This document shows positions 27,238 to 35,433 of a stretch of DNA of 64,000 nucleotides, piece by piece; the stretch's first letter is position 1, and each line of letters starts with the position of its first letter. Under the pieces are notes generated by a model. The model was not told the DNA's origin. It saw only the letters and a list, made by a program, of their open reading frames with translations, and made no database searches. Position numbers and translations under genes: made by a program. Origin of the DNA: Pseudorhodoplanes sp. (GTDB lineage: Bacteria; Pseudomonadota; Alphaproteobacteria; Rhizobiales; Xanthobacteraceae); contig JAVSMS010000001.1 of NCBI GenBank assembly GCA_032027085.1, positions 124,001 to 188,000 of the forward strand. The letters run 5' to 3'.

Positions 27238-28035
27238 ATGCTCCACTCCGCCCTCATGAATGTGATGATCAAGGCCGCGCGCAAGGCCGCGCGCGGCCTC
27301 GCGCGCGACTTCGGCGAAGTGGAGAAGCTGCAGGTCTCGATGAAGGGCCCGGCGAATTTCGTCTCCGCGGCCGACCGCAAAGCCGAACAGATCCTGCGTG
27401 AGGAATTGCTGACCGCCCGCCCCGGATATTCGTTTCTGGGTGAAGAAGGCGGCAAGACTGAAGGCAGTGACAAGACGCATACATGGATCGTCGATCCGCT
27501 CGACGGCACCACCAATTTCCTGCACGGCATTCCGCAATTTGCGATCGCCATCGCGCTCGAGCGCGATGGCGTCATCGTCGCCGGCCTCGTCTACAATCCG
27601 ATCAGCGACGAGATGTTCACCGCGGAACGCGGCAAGGGCGCTTTCCTGAACGAAAGCCGGCTGCGCGTCGCCAACCGCCAGCGCATGGCGGATGCCGTGG
27701 TCGCCTGCGGCCTGCCGCATCATGGACGCGGCGGTCTCGCGGAATTCCGCCAGGAATTCGGACTGGTGCAGGAGAAAGTCGCGGGGCTGCGCCGCTTCGG
27801 ATCGGCGGCGCTCGATCTCGCCTTCGTCGCGGCGGGACGCTTCGACATATACTGGGAGCGCAATCTGTCGCCGTGGGACATGGCAGCCGGCATTCTGCTG
27901 GTGCGTGAGGCCGGCGGCTATGTCACCGATTGCGACGGCCAGGATGCCATGCTGGTCAAGGGCCACATCCTCGCCGGCAACGACACCATGCACCGTGAAT
28001 TGCTGAAGACTCTGAAAGAGACCGGTAAATCCTGA
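27238..28035 (+). CDS. Inositol monophosphatase family protein
   Basis: 265 aa. Mg-dependent, lithium-sensitive sugar-phosphate phosphatase family (SuhB type). First metal motif GEEGGKTEG near residues 66-74, second WIVDPLDGTTNFLHGIPQFA near 83-102, third NLSPWDMAAGILLVREAGGY near 208-227. Complete length. The substrate may be inositol-1-phosphate or another sugar phosphate; SuhB also binds RNA polymerase antitermination complexes in Escherichia coli. Confidence 0.95.
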   Translation: MLHSALMNVMIKAARKAARGLARDFGEVEKLQVSMKGPANFVSAADRKAEQILREELLTARPGYSFLGEEGGKTEGSDKTHTWIVDPLDGTTNFLHGIPQFAIAIALERDGVIVAGLVYNPISDEMFTAERGKGAFLNESRLRVANRQRMADAVVACGLPHHGRGGLAEFRQEFGLVQEKVAGLRRFGSAALDLAFVAAGRFDIYWERNLSPWDMAAGILLVREAGGYVTDCDGQDAMLVKGHILAGNDTMHRELLKTLKETGKS

Positions 28036-28236
28036 CGGCCGTCTTCGCCATCAGCCTGCCATCATTACCTTTTTGCCGAGGATTGCCGCGCCGCGCTACG
28101 TTTGAAAATCCGGCGCGGTCGCCGGCGGCAACCGGGTAAAATGACCGGGATATTTTCTTTCGCCCCGTCTGTGCCATAGTCTTGGCCTGCTTTGGCGACG
28201 ACCACGGGCCAAAGGCGGGATAGCCAAGGACGCGCA

Positions 28237-29214
28237 ATGGCACGCGATAGCGACCCTTTCAAGCTTTCTTCTCCGCGGATCTTCCTGGTTCGGATGCTGG
28301 TATTCCTCATCCTCTGCGGATTGATTGCCGTCGTTCTCTACAAGCAGATTCTCGATGCCTTTCTGGCCAATCCCGGGCTGAACGGACTGATCATCGGCGT
28401 GCTGGTCATCGGCATCCTTTTGTCCTTCCGTCAGGTGATCCGGCTGTTCCCGGAAGTCCGCTGGGTCAACAGCTTCCGTCTTGCCGATCCCGGAATTGCA
28501 GTCGAGCGTCCGCCATCCCTGCTCGCGCCGATGGCGACCATCCTCGGGGACCGGCTCGGCCGCATGGCGATCTCCTCGCAGATGATGCGCGGCATTCTCG
28601 ATTCCATCGCCACACGCCTCGACGAAGCGCGGGATCTGTCGCGCTACATGACCGGCCTGCTGATCTTTCTCGGTCTGCTTGGCACTTTCTGGGGGCTAAT
28701 CGAAACCGTGTCGTCGGTCGGCAAGGTGGTTGAAAGTCTGAAACCGGGCGGCGATGCCGGCACGGTATTCGAATCCCTTCGCGAGGGTCTCGGCGCGCCG
28801 CTCGGTGGCATGGGCATCGCGTTCTCGTCCTCGCTGTTCGGCCTTGCCGGCTCGCTGGTGCTCGGCTTCCTCGATCTGCAGACCAGCCAGGCACAGAACC
28901 GCTTTTACACGGACCTGGAGGACTGGCTCTCCACGACCGTGCGCGACATCGGGGCGGAAGGTGCCGTCTCCGGCAGTCCCGCCATGTCCAGCGACCTGCG
29001 CGTCGCGATCGAGCGCCTGCGCGAGGCGGTCGCCGATTCAGGCTCGAGCCGCGCCGCCACCAGCGCCATGGCCAATCTCGCCGAGGCGATCCAGGGTCTC
29101 GTGCACCACATGCGCACCGAGCAGCAGATGATCCGCGACTGGGCGGATTCGCAGGCCGAACAGCAGGCGGAAATCCGCCGCGTGCTGGAAACGCTGGCGC
29201 GGGAGCGGACCTAA
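28237..29214 (+). CDS. MotA/TolQ/ExbB-type proton channel family protein
   Basis: 325 aa from ATG 28237 with AAGGA upstream. Helices near residues 18-38 (FLVRMLVFLILCGLIAVVLY), 48-66, then the channel pair near 140-160 (YMTGLLIFLGLLGTFWGLIE) and 185-210 (LGAPLGGMGIAFSSSLFGLA). A long soluble C-terminal helix (about 250-325) ends the protein. The TolQ/ExbB-like core suggests a proton-driven stator, partnered by the OmpA-like protein directly downstream. It differs from TolQ in length and topology, and no ExbD/TolR gene accompanies it. Confidence 0.88.
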   Translation: MARDSDPFKLSSPRIFLVRMLVFLILCGLIAVVLYKQILDAFLANPGLNGLIIGVLVIGILLSFRQVIRLFPEVRWVNSFRLADPGIAVERPPSLLAPMATILGDRLGRMAISSQMMRGILDSIATRLDEARDLSRYMTGLLIFLGLLGTFWGLIETVSSVGKVVESLKPGGDAGTVFESLREGLGAPLGGMGIAFSSSLFGLAGSLVLGFLDLQTSQAQNRFYTDLEDWLSTTVRDIGAEGAVSGSPAMSSDLRVAIERLREAVADSGSSRAATSAMANLAEAIQGLVHHMRTEQQMIRDWADSQAEQQAEIRRVLETLARERT

Positions 29215-30237
29215 ATGGCGTTGGCGCGGGCTCGCCGCGACCGCGGCGTCGATTACTGGCCGGGTTTCGTGGACGCCTTGTCCACGCTGGTGCTGGCGGT
29301 CATCTTCATGATTTCGATCTTTTCGGTGGTGCAGTTCTATCTGGCGCAGGAAGTCACCGGCAAGGACACCGCCCTCTCCCGCCTGAACGCGCAGATCGCG
29401 CAGCTTACCGAATTGCTGTCGCTCGAAAAAACCAGCCGCGCCAATCTCGAAGAACTGATGGCGACGTTCCGCTCCAATCTCGCCACCGCCGAAGCCGAGC
29501 GCGACCGCTATCGCGGTATCGCCGAAGGCGCCGGAAAGGCAGCTTCGGAACAAGGGCGTGCGCAAGAACTGGCGACGCAGCTCGATAATGAGAAGCAATT
29601 GACGGCACGCGCCCTCTCACAGGTGGAATTGCTCAATCAACAAATTCACGCGTTGCGGCGCCAGCTCGCCGCGCTGGAATCCGCGCTGGAAGCTTCCGAG
29701 CAGCGCGACCGCGAGTCGCAAACCCGCATCGCCGATCTCGGCCAGCGCCTCAACGTCGCGCTGGCGCAGCGCGTGCAGGAATTGTCGCGCTACCGCTCCG
29801 ACTTTTTCGGACGGCTGCGAGCCATTCTCGGCAACCGGCCGGATGTGCGCATCGTCGGTGATCGTTTCGTTTTCCAGTCCGAAGTGTTCTTCGATGCCGG
29901 ACAGGCCTTGCTGAAGCCGGAAGGCCGCGCCGAGATCGACAAGATTGCGTCAGCCTTGCTGGAACTCGAGAAGCAGATTCCCCCCGATATCGCCTGGGTG
30001 ATGCAGGTGGACGGGCATACCGACATCCGGCCCATCGCCAACCCGCAATTTCCCTCGAACTGGGAATTGTCGTCCGCGCGCGCCATCGCCGTCGTCCAAT
30101 ACCTGATCAGCCGCGGCGTTTCTCCGCAACGGCTGGTCGCCGCCGGTTTCGGTGAATTCCAGCCAATCGATCCGGAAAAAACCGAAGAAGCGTTTCGCCG
30201 CAACCGCCGCATCGAGCTGAAGCTGACGGAACGGTGA
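29215..30237 (+). CDS. OmpA/MotB-like peptidoglycan-binding protein, single N-terminal TM helix
   Basis: 340 aa; its ATG follows the previous TAA without a gap. One membrane helix (about 20-45, DALSTLVLAVIFMISIFSVV) has an acidic residue at its start, as in MotB. A long coiled coil (about 50-190, AQIAQLTELLSLEKTSRANL onwards) precedes a C-terminal OmpA domain (about 215-338) with DGHTDIRPIANPQFPSNWEL and SARAIAVVQYLISRGVSPQR. With the upstream proton channel it forms a MotAB-like pair, presumably coupling proton flow to the cell wall. Not flagellar: no flagellar genes are near. Confidence 0.9.
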   Translation: MALARARRDRGVDYWPGFVDALSTLVLAVIFMISIFSVVQFYLAQEVTGKDTALSRLNAQIAQLTELLSLEKTSRANLEELMATFRSNLATAEAERDRYRGIAEGAGKAASEQGRAQELATQLDNEKQLTARALSQVELLNQQIHALRRQLAALESALEASEQRDRESQTRIADLGQRLNVALAQRVQELSRYRSDFFGRLRAILGNRPDVRIVGDRFVFQSEVFFDAGQALLKPEGRAEIDKIASALLELEKQIPPDIAWVMQVDGHTDIRPIANPQFPSNWELSSARAIAVVQYLISRGVSPQRLVAAGFGEFQPIDPEKTEEAFRRNRRIELKLTER

Positions 30238-30680
30238 CCCACCAGCTTCGTCCCTATGAAACCGCTGACGCGGACGCCGCCATCGCGTTGTGGCAGCGGG
30301 CCTGGCAGGTTGCCTATCCGCAGATTGCTTTCGCCAAACGCCTGGACTGGTGGCGCACACGCTGGCTCAACGACCTTGTGCCGGTGGCGACCATCGTGGT
30401 GATGGAACATGCCGGCGCCATGATCGGCTTCGTCACCATCGATCCAAAAGCCGGCTATCTCGACCAGATCGTCATCGCGCCGGAGCAATGGGGCCACGGC
30501 CTAGCGCATGCACTGATCAACGAGGCCAAGCGCCTGTCGCCGAAAGGTATCGACTTGCAGGTCAACAAGGACAATGCGCGGGCGCTGCGGCTCTATGACA
30601 GATGCGGCTTCAGGATTGCCGGTGAGGACGTCAACGCATATTCCGGCGCGCCAGTTTATCTGATGCGATGGCGGCCCTGA
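30234..30680 (+). CDS. GNAT family N-acetyltransferase
   Basis: 148 aa from a GTG overlapping the previous stop (GTGA). GNAT fold: QLRPYETADADAAIALWQRA at the start, IGFVTIDPKAGYLDQIVIAP near 62-81, the acetyl-CoA loop QWGHGLAHALINEAKR near 83-98, and NARALRLYDRCGFRIAGED near 112-130. Substrate unknown. The overlap suggests it belongs to the channel/OmpA operon. Confidence 0.92.
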   Translation: MTHQLRPYETADADAAIALWQRAWQVAYPQIAFAKRLDWWRTRWLNDLVPVATIVVMEHAGAMIGFVTIDPKAGYLDQIVIAPEQWGHGLAHALINEAKRLSPKGIDLQVNKDNARALRLYDRCGFRIAGEDVNAYSGAPVYLMRWRP

Positions 30681-30690
30681 CCTTCCTGCT

Positions 30691-30792
30691 TCATTCCGGG
30701 GCGCGCCAAGAGCGCGGACCCGCAATCCGGATGCATGCTTGGAGCGTGTTTCCGAATTCCGGATTCACGTGCTTCGCATCTGCCGGGAATGA
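30691..30792. repeat. Intergenic palindromic repeat between convergent genes
   Basis: About 100 bases bounded by imperfect inverted ends TCATTCCGGG / CCGGGAATGA (9 of 10 pairs), with GCGCGCC...GGACCCG inside and an internal ATTCCGGAT-type palindrome. It has the look of common Bradyrhizobiaceae intergenic repeats. It fills the gap between the convergent GNAT and ABC exporter genes and may serve as a two-way terminator. Confidence 0.5.
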
Positions 30793-32616
30793 CTATGAGT
30801 TGAACTGCAGCTTCGCCAGCCGCGCATAGAGCCCATCGGAAGCAGCGAGTTGCTCGTGTGTGCCGTGCTCGACGATGCGGCCGTGATCCAGCACCAGAAT
30901 GCGGTCGCAGGTCAGCACGGTCGCCAGGCGATGCGCGATCACCAGCGTGGTGCGATCCTTCATCAGGCGCTCCAGCGCGCTCTGCACCAGGGTTTCGCTT
31001 TCCGCGTCGAGCGAAGAGGTCGCCTCGTCCAGCAGAAGAAGCGGCGCATTGCGCAGGATGGCTCGCGCGATGGCGATGCGCTGACGCTGGCCGCCCGAGA
31101 GTGTGACGCCGCGTTCGCCAACCATGGTGTCGTAGCCTTCCGGCAGACGGCGGATGAATTCGGCGGCGGCAGCCATTTCGGCCGCGCGCTCGATCTCGGC
31201 ATCGGTCGCGTCCGGCTCGCCGAAACGGATATTCTCACGCACCGTCGCCGCGAAGATCGCGGTCTCCTGTGGCACCAGCGCGATATGCCGCCGCAAATCC
31301 GCGGGATCGGCGTCCGCAAGTTTCACACCGTCGAAGGTCACCTCGCCGGAACCCGGATCGTAGAACCGCAGCAGCAGATGAAAGATCGTGCTCTTGCCCG
31401 CGCCGGACGGCCCGACAATCGCCACCTTTTCTCCCGGCCGCACATGGAAGGAGACGCCTTGCAAGGCCGAGACATCCGCCCGCGTCGGGAATGAGAAATG
31501 CACGTCGCGGAAAGCCACTTCCCCCCGTGCCGGTTCGGGCAGACGCACCGGGTTTGCCGGCGCCGTCACGTCGGATTTGATGTGCAGAATTTCGAACAGC
31601 CGCTCCGCCGCGCCGGAGGCCTGCGAGACCTCGCCCCACACTTGCGACAATTCTCCAAGCCCGCCCGCCGCAAAGACCGCATACAGCACGAACTGGCTGA
31701 GCCGCCCCGGCGTCATTTCGGCCGACAGCACGTCCTGCGCGCCGACCCAGAGCACCAGCACCACGCTGGCAAAGACAAGGAAGATCGCGACCGCCGTCAG
31801 AACGGCGCGCGACAGCGTCGATTGCCGTGCGTCTTCGAACGCTTGCTCCACAGCCGCACGAAAGCGCGATGTCGCAGGTGCCTCGTTGGTGAAGGCCTGG
31901 AGCGTTCTGACTGCGCCGATGGTTTCCGACGCATAGGCAGAGGCGTCCGCAAGCGAATCCTGCGCCGCGCGCGAGCGCCTGCGCACCGCGCGCCCGAAAG
32001 CGACCAGCGGCAGCACGATGATCGGGATCACCGCCAGTACGTAAAACGAGAGTTTCGGCGAGGTCACCACCATCATGGCGGCGGCGCCGAGAAACAGGAA
32101 CAGATTACGCAGCACGATGGAGATCGAGGCGCCGACCGCGGCCTTGATCTGTGTGGTGTCGGCGGTGAGGCGCGACATCATCTCGCCGGTCTGCGCGCGA
32201 TCGAAAAAGGAGGGCGACAGGGTAGTCAGATGCGCAAATACTTCCGAGCGCAGGTCGGACACCACGCGCTCGCCCAACGTCGTCACGAGATAGAAGCGGA
32301 GGGCGCTCGCCATCGCCAAGACGAAGACAACGCCGATCATCACGGCGAAATAGCTGTCGATCAGCGCCTGGTCGCCGGAGAATCCGAAGTCGATCATGCG
32401 CCGCACGGCGAGCGGCACGGCCAGTGTCGCCAATGCCGCCGCGGTCAGCGCCGCCAGGGCGGCCAGCGCGCGAAGCTTGTAGCGCGTGACATAGGGCACG
32501 AGCAGCAGCAGCGGCTTCAGGTTCCGCCGGCCGCCGGACGGGGCGGCGGCCTGCGCCGGGGCCTGCCTGGCGGCAGCGTCCCAGTCCGACTTTCCGCGCT
32601 CGCCCATCAACGACAT
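30793..32616 (-). CDS. ABC exporter, fused permease and ATPase (MsbA/multidrug type)
   Basis: 607 aa half-transporter that should work as a homodimer. Six-helix transmembrane domain from about 40 to 335 ([60 protein letters not shown]). Nucleotide-binding domain about 360-600: Walker [12 protein letters not shown]-loop [16 protein letters not shown], signature [14 protein letters not shown], Walker [14 protein letters not shown]-loop VIAHRLATV. The family exports lipids, drugs or peptides. The substrate is not readable. Monocistronic, divergent from rpmE. Confidence 0.95.
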   Translation of the reverse strand: MSLMGERGKSDWDAAARQAPAQAAAPSGGRRNLKPLLLLVPYVTRYKLRALAALAALTAAALATLAVPLAVRRMIDFGFSGDQALIDSYFAVMIGVVFVLAMASALRFYLVTTLGERVVSDLRSEVFAHLTTLSPSFFDRAQTGEMMSRLTADTTQIKAAVGASISIVLRNLFLFLGAAAMMVVTSPKLSFYVLAVIPIIVLPLVAFGRAVRRRSRAAQDSLADASAYASETIGAVRTLQAFTNEAPATSRFRAAVEQAFEDARQSTLSRAVLTAVAIFLVFASVVLVLWVGAQDVLSAEMTPGRLSQFVLYAVFAAGGLGELSQVWGEVSQASGAAERLFEILHIKSDVTAPANPVRLPEPARGEVAFRDVHFSFPTRADVSALQGVSFHVRPGEKVAIVGPSGAGKSTIFHLLLRFYDPGSGEVTFDGVKLADADPADLRRHIALVPQETAIFAATVRENIRFGEPDATDAEIERAAEMAAAAEFIRRLPEGYDTMVGERGVTLSGGQRQRIAIARAILRNAPLLLLDEATSSLDAESETLVQSALERLMKDRTTLVIAHRLATVLTCDRILVLDHGRIVEHGTHEQLAASDGLYARLAKLQFNS

Positions 32617-32694
32617 ATCCCGGCTCTCCGCCCTCGATTAAGGGCTTGAATGCCGTGTGGAATTGCCGGGCGCAAGGGCGATATGCCGGGAAGC

Positions 32695-32723
32695 TTGTCT
32701 CCTCGGGCGGTGTCGGCTATAGA
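32695..32723 (+). promoter_or_regulatory. Sigma-70-type promoter of rpmE
   Basis: TTGTCT (32695-32700), exact 17-base spacer, TATAGA (32718-32723), about 60 bases before the rpmE ATG. It is the best-looking promoter in the window and predicts a leader of about 55 nt, long enough for ribosomal-protein-type feedback. Confidence 0.65.
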
Positions 32724-32783
32724 CCCCGCCAAATCCCCATTATCCGCACCCTTGAGCGCGGCCGTCCGCGCGGAGAACAGGCC

Positions 32784-33014
32784 ATGAAGTCCGAGATCCA
32801 TCCGAATTACCACACCATCACGGTCAAGATGACCGATGGCAGTGAATTCACAACCCGCTCCACCTGGGGCAAGGCCGGGGACACGATGCATCTGGATATC
32901 GACCCGAAGTCGCATCCGGCCTGGACCGGCGGCTCGCAGCACCTCGTCGACCGCGGCGGACGTCTGTCGCGCTTCCAGAAGAAGTTTTCGGGCTTCATCA
33001 AGGACGTGAAGTAA
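32784..33014 (+). CDS. rpmE: 50S ribosomal protein L31
   Basis: 76 aa: [19 protein letters not shown], then [20 protein letters not shown] and [16 protein letters not shown]. There is no cysteine anywhere, so this is the zinc-free (C-minus) form, as usual in alphaproteobacteria. Monocistronic, with its own promoter upstream and a strong terminator 23 bases after the stop. Confidence 0.98.
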   Translation: MKSEIHPNYHTITVKMTDGSEFTTRSTWGKAGDTMHLDIDPKSHPAWTGGSQHLVDRGGRLSRFQKKFSGFIKDVK

Positions 33015-33036
33015 TCGCGCCCTCCATCGTCTTTAC

Positions 33037-33066
33037 GAAAAACCCCGCGCAGCGCGGGGTTTTTTG
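33037..33066. terminator. Bidirectional rho-independent terminator (rpmE / rcdA)
   Basis: A-run, CCCCGC-GCAGC-GCGGGG stem with AAAA/TTTT flanks, then six T on the plus strand and a matching A-run on the other side. It separates convergent rpmE (plus) and rcdA (minus) and should work in both directions. Confidence 0.88.
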
Positions 33067-33069
33067 TTG

Positions 33070-33588
33070 TCAGCGGCCGCTTTCGAAAGCCGCTTTCAGA
33101 AGGCCGAGCTGACTTTCGACCGGATTGTTCCTGGGCGGCGCCGGCTGATCCGGGCCATGCATGGTGGCATCCAGACGCCGCACCTGCTCGGTGAGATGAT
33201 GCGAGCGTGCGATCAATTCGTTCAGCGTGTCCGGCAGCAGCTTCATGGAATCCGGATCAGTCGGATGACCGGCGGACAGCTTGACCTTGGTTTTCTCCTG
33301 ATTGACCTGGGCGAGCGACATTTCGCCTTCGCGGACCGCGCGATGCAGCAGCAGCCATGACGCGAGTTGCATCAGGCGCGTGGTCAGACGCATGCTTTCG
33401 GTCGCATAGACCAGCGCCGCCGCGCGGCTCAGTTGCTTGGATTCCTTGCGCCCCGGACCGTCGAGATAGGCTGCAGTCTCCTCGACCAGCGTCATGCCGT
33501 CCTTGAACAAATTCGAAAATGCCTGCGAATTCGCGAGCTTTTCCTTGAACAGGACCGGCCCGGAATCCTGAACGGATTTTTCCGACAT
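33070..33588 (-). CDS. rcdA: RcdA / DUF1465 family protein (CtrA degradation adaptor)
   Basis: 172 aa. Opens SEKSVQDSGPVLFKEKLANS and continues with a three-helix bundle: FKDGMTLVEETAAYLDGPGR, ALVYATESMRLTTRLMQLAS, WLLLHRAVREGEMSLAQVNQ. The C-terminal third is charged and flexible. In Caulobacter, RcdA is a ClpXP adaptor that helps degrade the cell-cycle regulator CtrA (family knowledge). Convergent with rpmE. Confidence 0.88.
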   Translation of the reverse strand: MSEKSVQDSGPVLFKEKLANSQAFSNLFKDGMTLVEETAAYLDGPGRKESKQLSRAAALVYATESMRLTTRLMQLASWLLLHRAVREGEMSLAQVNQEKTKVKLSAGHPTDPDSMKLLPDTLNELIARSHHLTEQVRRLDATMHGPDQPAPPRNNPVESQLGLLKAAFESGR

Positions 33589-33903
33589 TTTTTACGCCTC
33601 ACCCAACTGCGCATGACAATACGCGCGCGGGGGCAGCCGGGTAAAGCGAATGCACGGCTAATTTAATTTCATAGTTGCCGATCAGGGTGAACGGGTTGCC
33701 CCGAAATGGGACAAAAAAAAGAGCCGCCGAAAGCGGCGGCTCAGTTAATAACAGGGAGGCGTCAAACAGAGTGGACAGGAGCCACTCATCGCCCAGAAGA
33801 TGGACGAGCCCTAGTAATGACTTAGAAAGTTTAAGTTTGAGTTAAATGAGAAATATTTTGTAAAACCAATCTGTTGAATCCGATCGTTCATTTGTTTCGT
33901 TTG
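33589..33903. other. Intergenic region rcdA / DUF1192 with a minus-strand terminator; possible small RNA
   Basis: 315 bases with no coding sequence. The right half (about 33815-33900) is AT-rich, unlike the rest of the window. Next to it a GC-richer minus-strand stretch of about 100 bases (33711-33815) leads to a strong terminator. This could be the long 3' UTR of the DUF1192 gene or a separate small RNA ending at the terminator. I could not place a convincing promoter for the latter. Confidence 0.35.
33713..33742 (-). terminator. Rho-independent terminator, minus strand
   Basis: Stem GAGCCGCCG / CGGCGGCTC with a 4-base loop, followed on the minus strand by eight T. It lies 160 bases beyond the DUF1192 stop. 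Confidence 0.85.
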
Positions 33904-34098
33904 CTACTTCTTGAAGAACTGATCGGCGGTATTGCGCGACGCCTGTTTTGAATTCATCGCGCTTTCGAGCCGTTCGATTTCGGATTTCAACAACGCGATG
34001 CGCTCGCGCAATTCCTCAAGCGACAAGAGCGAGAGATCCTGTCCGATGTCATGCCGCGTTTTTTTCTTCGGACGGTCGTCGTCATCGAACGCTGCCAT
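33904..34098 (-). CDS. DUF1192 family protein
   Basis: 64 aa from ATG 34098 (MAAFDDDDRPKKKTRHDIGQ). The core DLSLLSLEELRERIALLKSE is a short amphipathic helix typical of DUF1192, a small alphaproteobacterial family of unknown function. The acidic-then-basic N-terminus and Lys-rich end are as usual. It is divergent from the quinone oxidoreductase gene. Confidence 0.85.
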   Translation of the reverse strand: MAAFDDDDRPKKKTRHDIGQDLSLLSLEELRERIALLKSEIERLESAMNSKQASRNTADQFFKK

Positions 34099-34226
34099 GG
34101 CGCACCTCGTTCCGCGCAAAAATAACGCGGCACTTTTAGCCCTGCGCGGCCGGGTTGTCACATGCGGCCCTGGCGACTAAACACACCGCATCTGCAGCGA
34201 TTTTCCACGTTTATCAGGACAGACTC

Positions 34227-35225
34227 ATGGGTTCCGTTCCGTCACGCATGACTGTAATCGGCATCGCTTCGCCCGGCGGACCCGAGGCACTGGTTCCTGA
34301 AGAGCGGCCCGTTCCGATGCCGGGCACCGGCGACATTCTCGTCAAGGTAATCGCCGCCGGCGTCAATCGCCCCGACGTCGTGCAGCGCAAGGGTCTCTAC
34401 CCGCCGCCTCCCGGCGCGAGCGATATTCCGGGTCTGGAGATTGCTGGCGAAGTTGTCGCGCTCGGCAGCGGCGTGACGCGCTGGAAGATCGGCGACAAAA
34501 TCTGCGCGTTGGTGATCGGCGGCGGTTACGCCGAATATTGTCTCGCGCATGAGAGTCACGCGCTGCTGGTGCCGGCCGGTTATTCCATGACGGAAGCGGC
34601 CGCGATTCCGGAAACCTTCTTCACCGTCTGGCACAATGTGTTTGAGCGCGGCGCGCTGAAGAGCGGCGAGACTCTTCTTGTGCATGGCGGCTCGTCCGGC
34701 ATCGGCACCACGGCGATCCAGCTCGCCAAGCAATTCGGCGCGCGCGTCATCGTCACCGCCGGCTCCGACGACAAATGCGAGGCCTGCCGGAAGCTCGGCG
34801 CCGATGTCGCCATTAACTATAAGACGCAAGACTTTGTCGCGGAGACCAAGAGTGCGACGGGCGGCAAGGGCGCCGACGTCATCCTCGACATGGTCGGCGG
34901 CGACTACATCGAGCGCAACTACGAGGCCGCTGCGGTCGAGGGACACATCGTGCAGATCGCCTTCCAGGGCTCGACGAAGGCGACGGTCGATTTCCGCCGC
35001 ATCATGCTCAAGCGCCTGCACCATACGGGCTCAACGCTGCGCTCGCGCTCGGTCGCGGACAAGGGCGTGATCGCGCAGGCCATTATGGAGAAGGTCGTCC
35101 CCCTGCTCGCCGCCGGGACGGTCCGGCCGGTCATGGATTCCACCTTTCCGCTGGCCGAGGCCTCGAAAGCCCATGCCCGCATGGAATCCAGCGCCCATAT
35201 CGGCAAAATCGTGCTGACGGTCTAA
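34227..35225 (+). CDS. NAD(P)H-quinone oxidoreductase, zinc-free MDR family (PIG3-like)
   Basis: 332 aa from ATG 34227 with AGGA upstream. GroES-like N-terminal domain (AAGVNRPDVVQRKGLYPPPP, GLEIAGEVVALGSG) lacks the alcohol dehydrogenase zinc ligands. The Rossmann domain has LLVHGGSSGIGTTAIQLAKQ and VIVTAGSDDKCEACRKLGAD, then DMVGGDYIERNY. The family reduces quinones with NADPH. Complete, monocistronic, convergent with nothing close. Confidence 0.94.
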   Translation: MGSVPSRMTVIGIASPGGPEALVPEERPVPMPGTGDILVKVIAAGVNRPDVVQRKGLYPPPPGASDIPGLEIAGEVVALGSGVTRWKIGDKICALVIGGGYAEYCLAHESHALLVPAGYSMTEAAAIPETFFTVWHNVFERGALKSGETLLVHGGSSGIGTTAIQLAKQFGARVIVTAGSDDKCEACRKLGADVAINYKTQDFVAETKSATGGKGADVILDMVGGDYIERNYEAAAVEGHIVQIAFQGSTKATVDFRRIMLKRLHHTGSTLRSRSVADKGVIAQAIMEKVVPLLAAGTVRPVMDSTFPLAEASKAHARMESSAHIGKIVLTV

Positions 35226-35433
35226 AGTCTGATTTCGGCCCTTCACCAACACGAGCGCCGATTCTGGCCCATGTGTCCGTCTCCAAGCCATAATGCCGAG
35301 AAACCAGCCCCAGCGCCCCGAAAAGGGCGTAAAGGTGGTCCGTTGGTATGGGTATGGGGTGGGGGAGCACGGGCCCGTGCGGGAACACCGCAAAATCCAT
35401 CCGAGACAACCTGAGACGGCCGGAGGGCGTCGT

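Noticed and set aside
28237-30237. Flagellar MotA/MotB pair
   Set aside because: The channel is ExbB/TolQ-like, the partner has a long coiled coil, and no flagellar or chemotaxis gene is in the window.
30793-32616. ABC exporter as a type I secretion ATPase
   Set aside because: No HlyD-type adaptor, outer-membrane partner or RTX substrate gene lies nearby.
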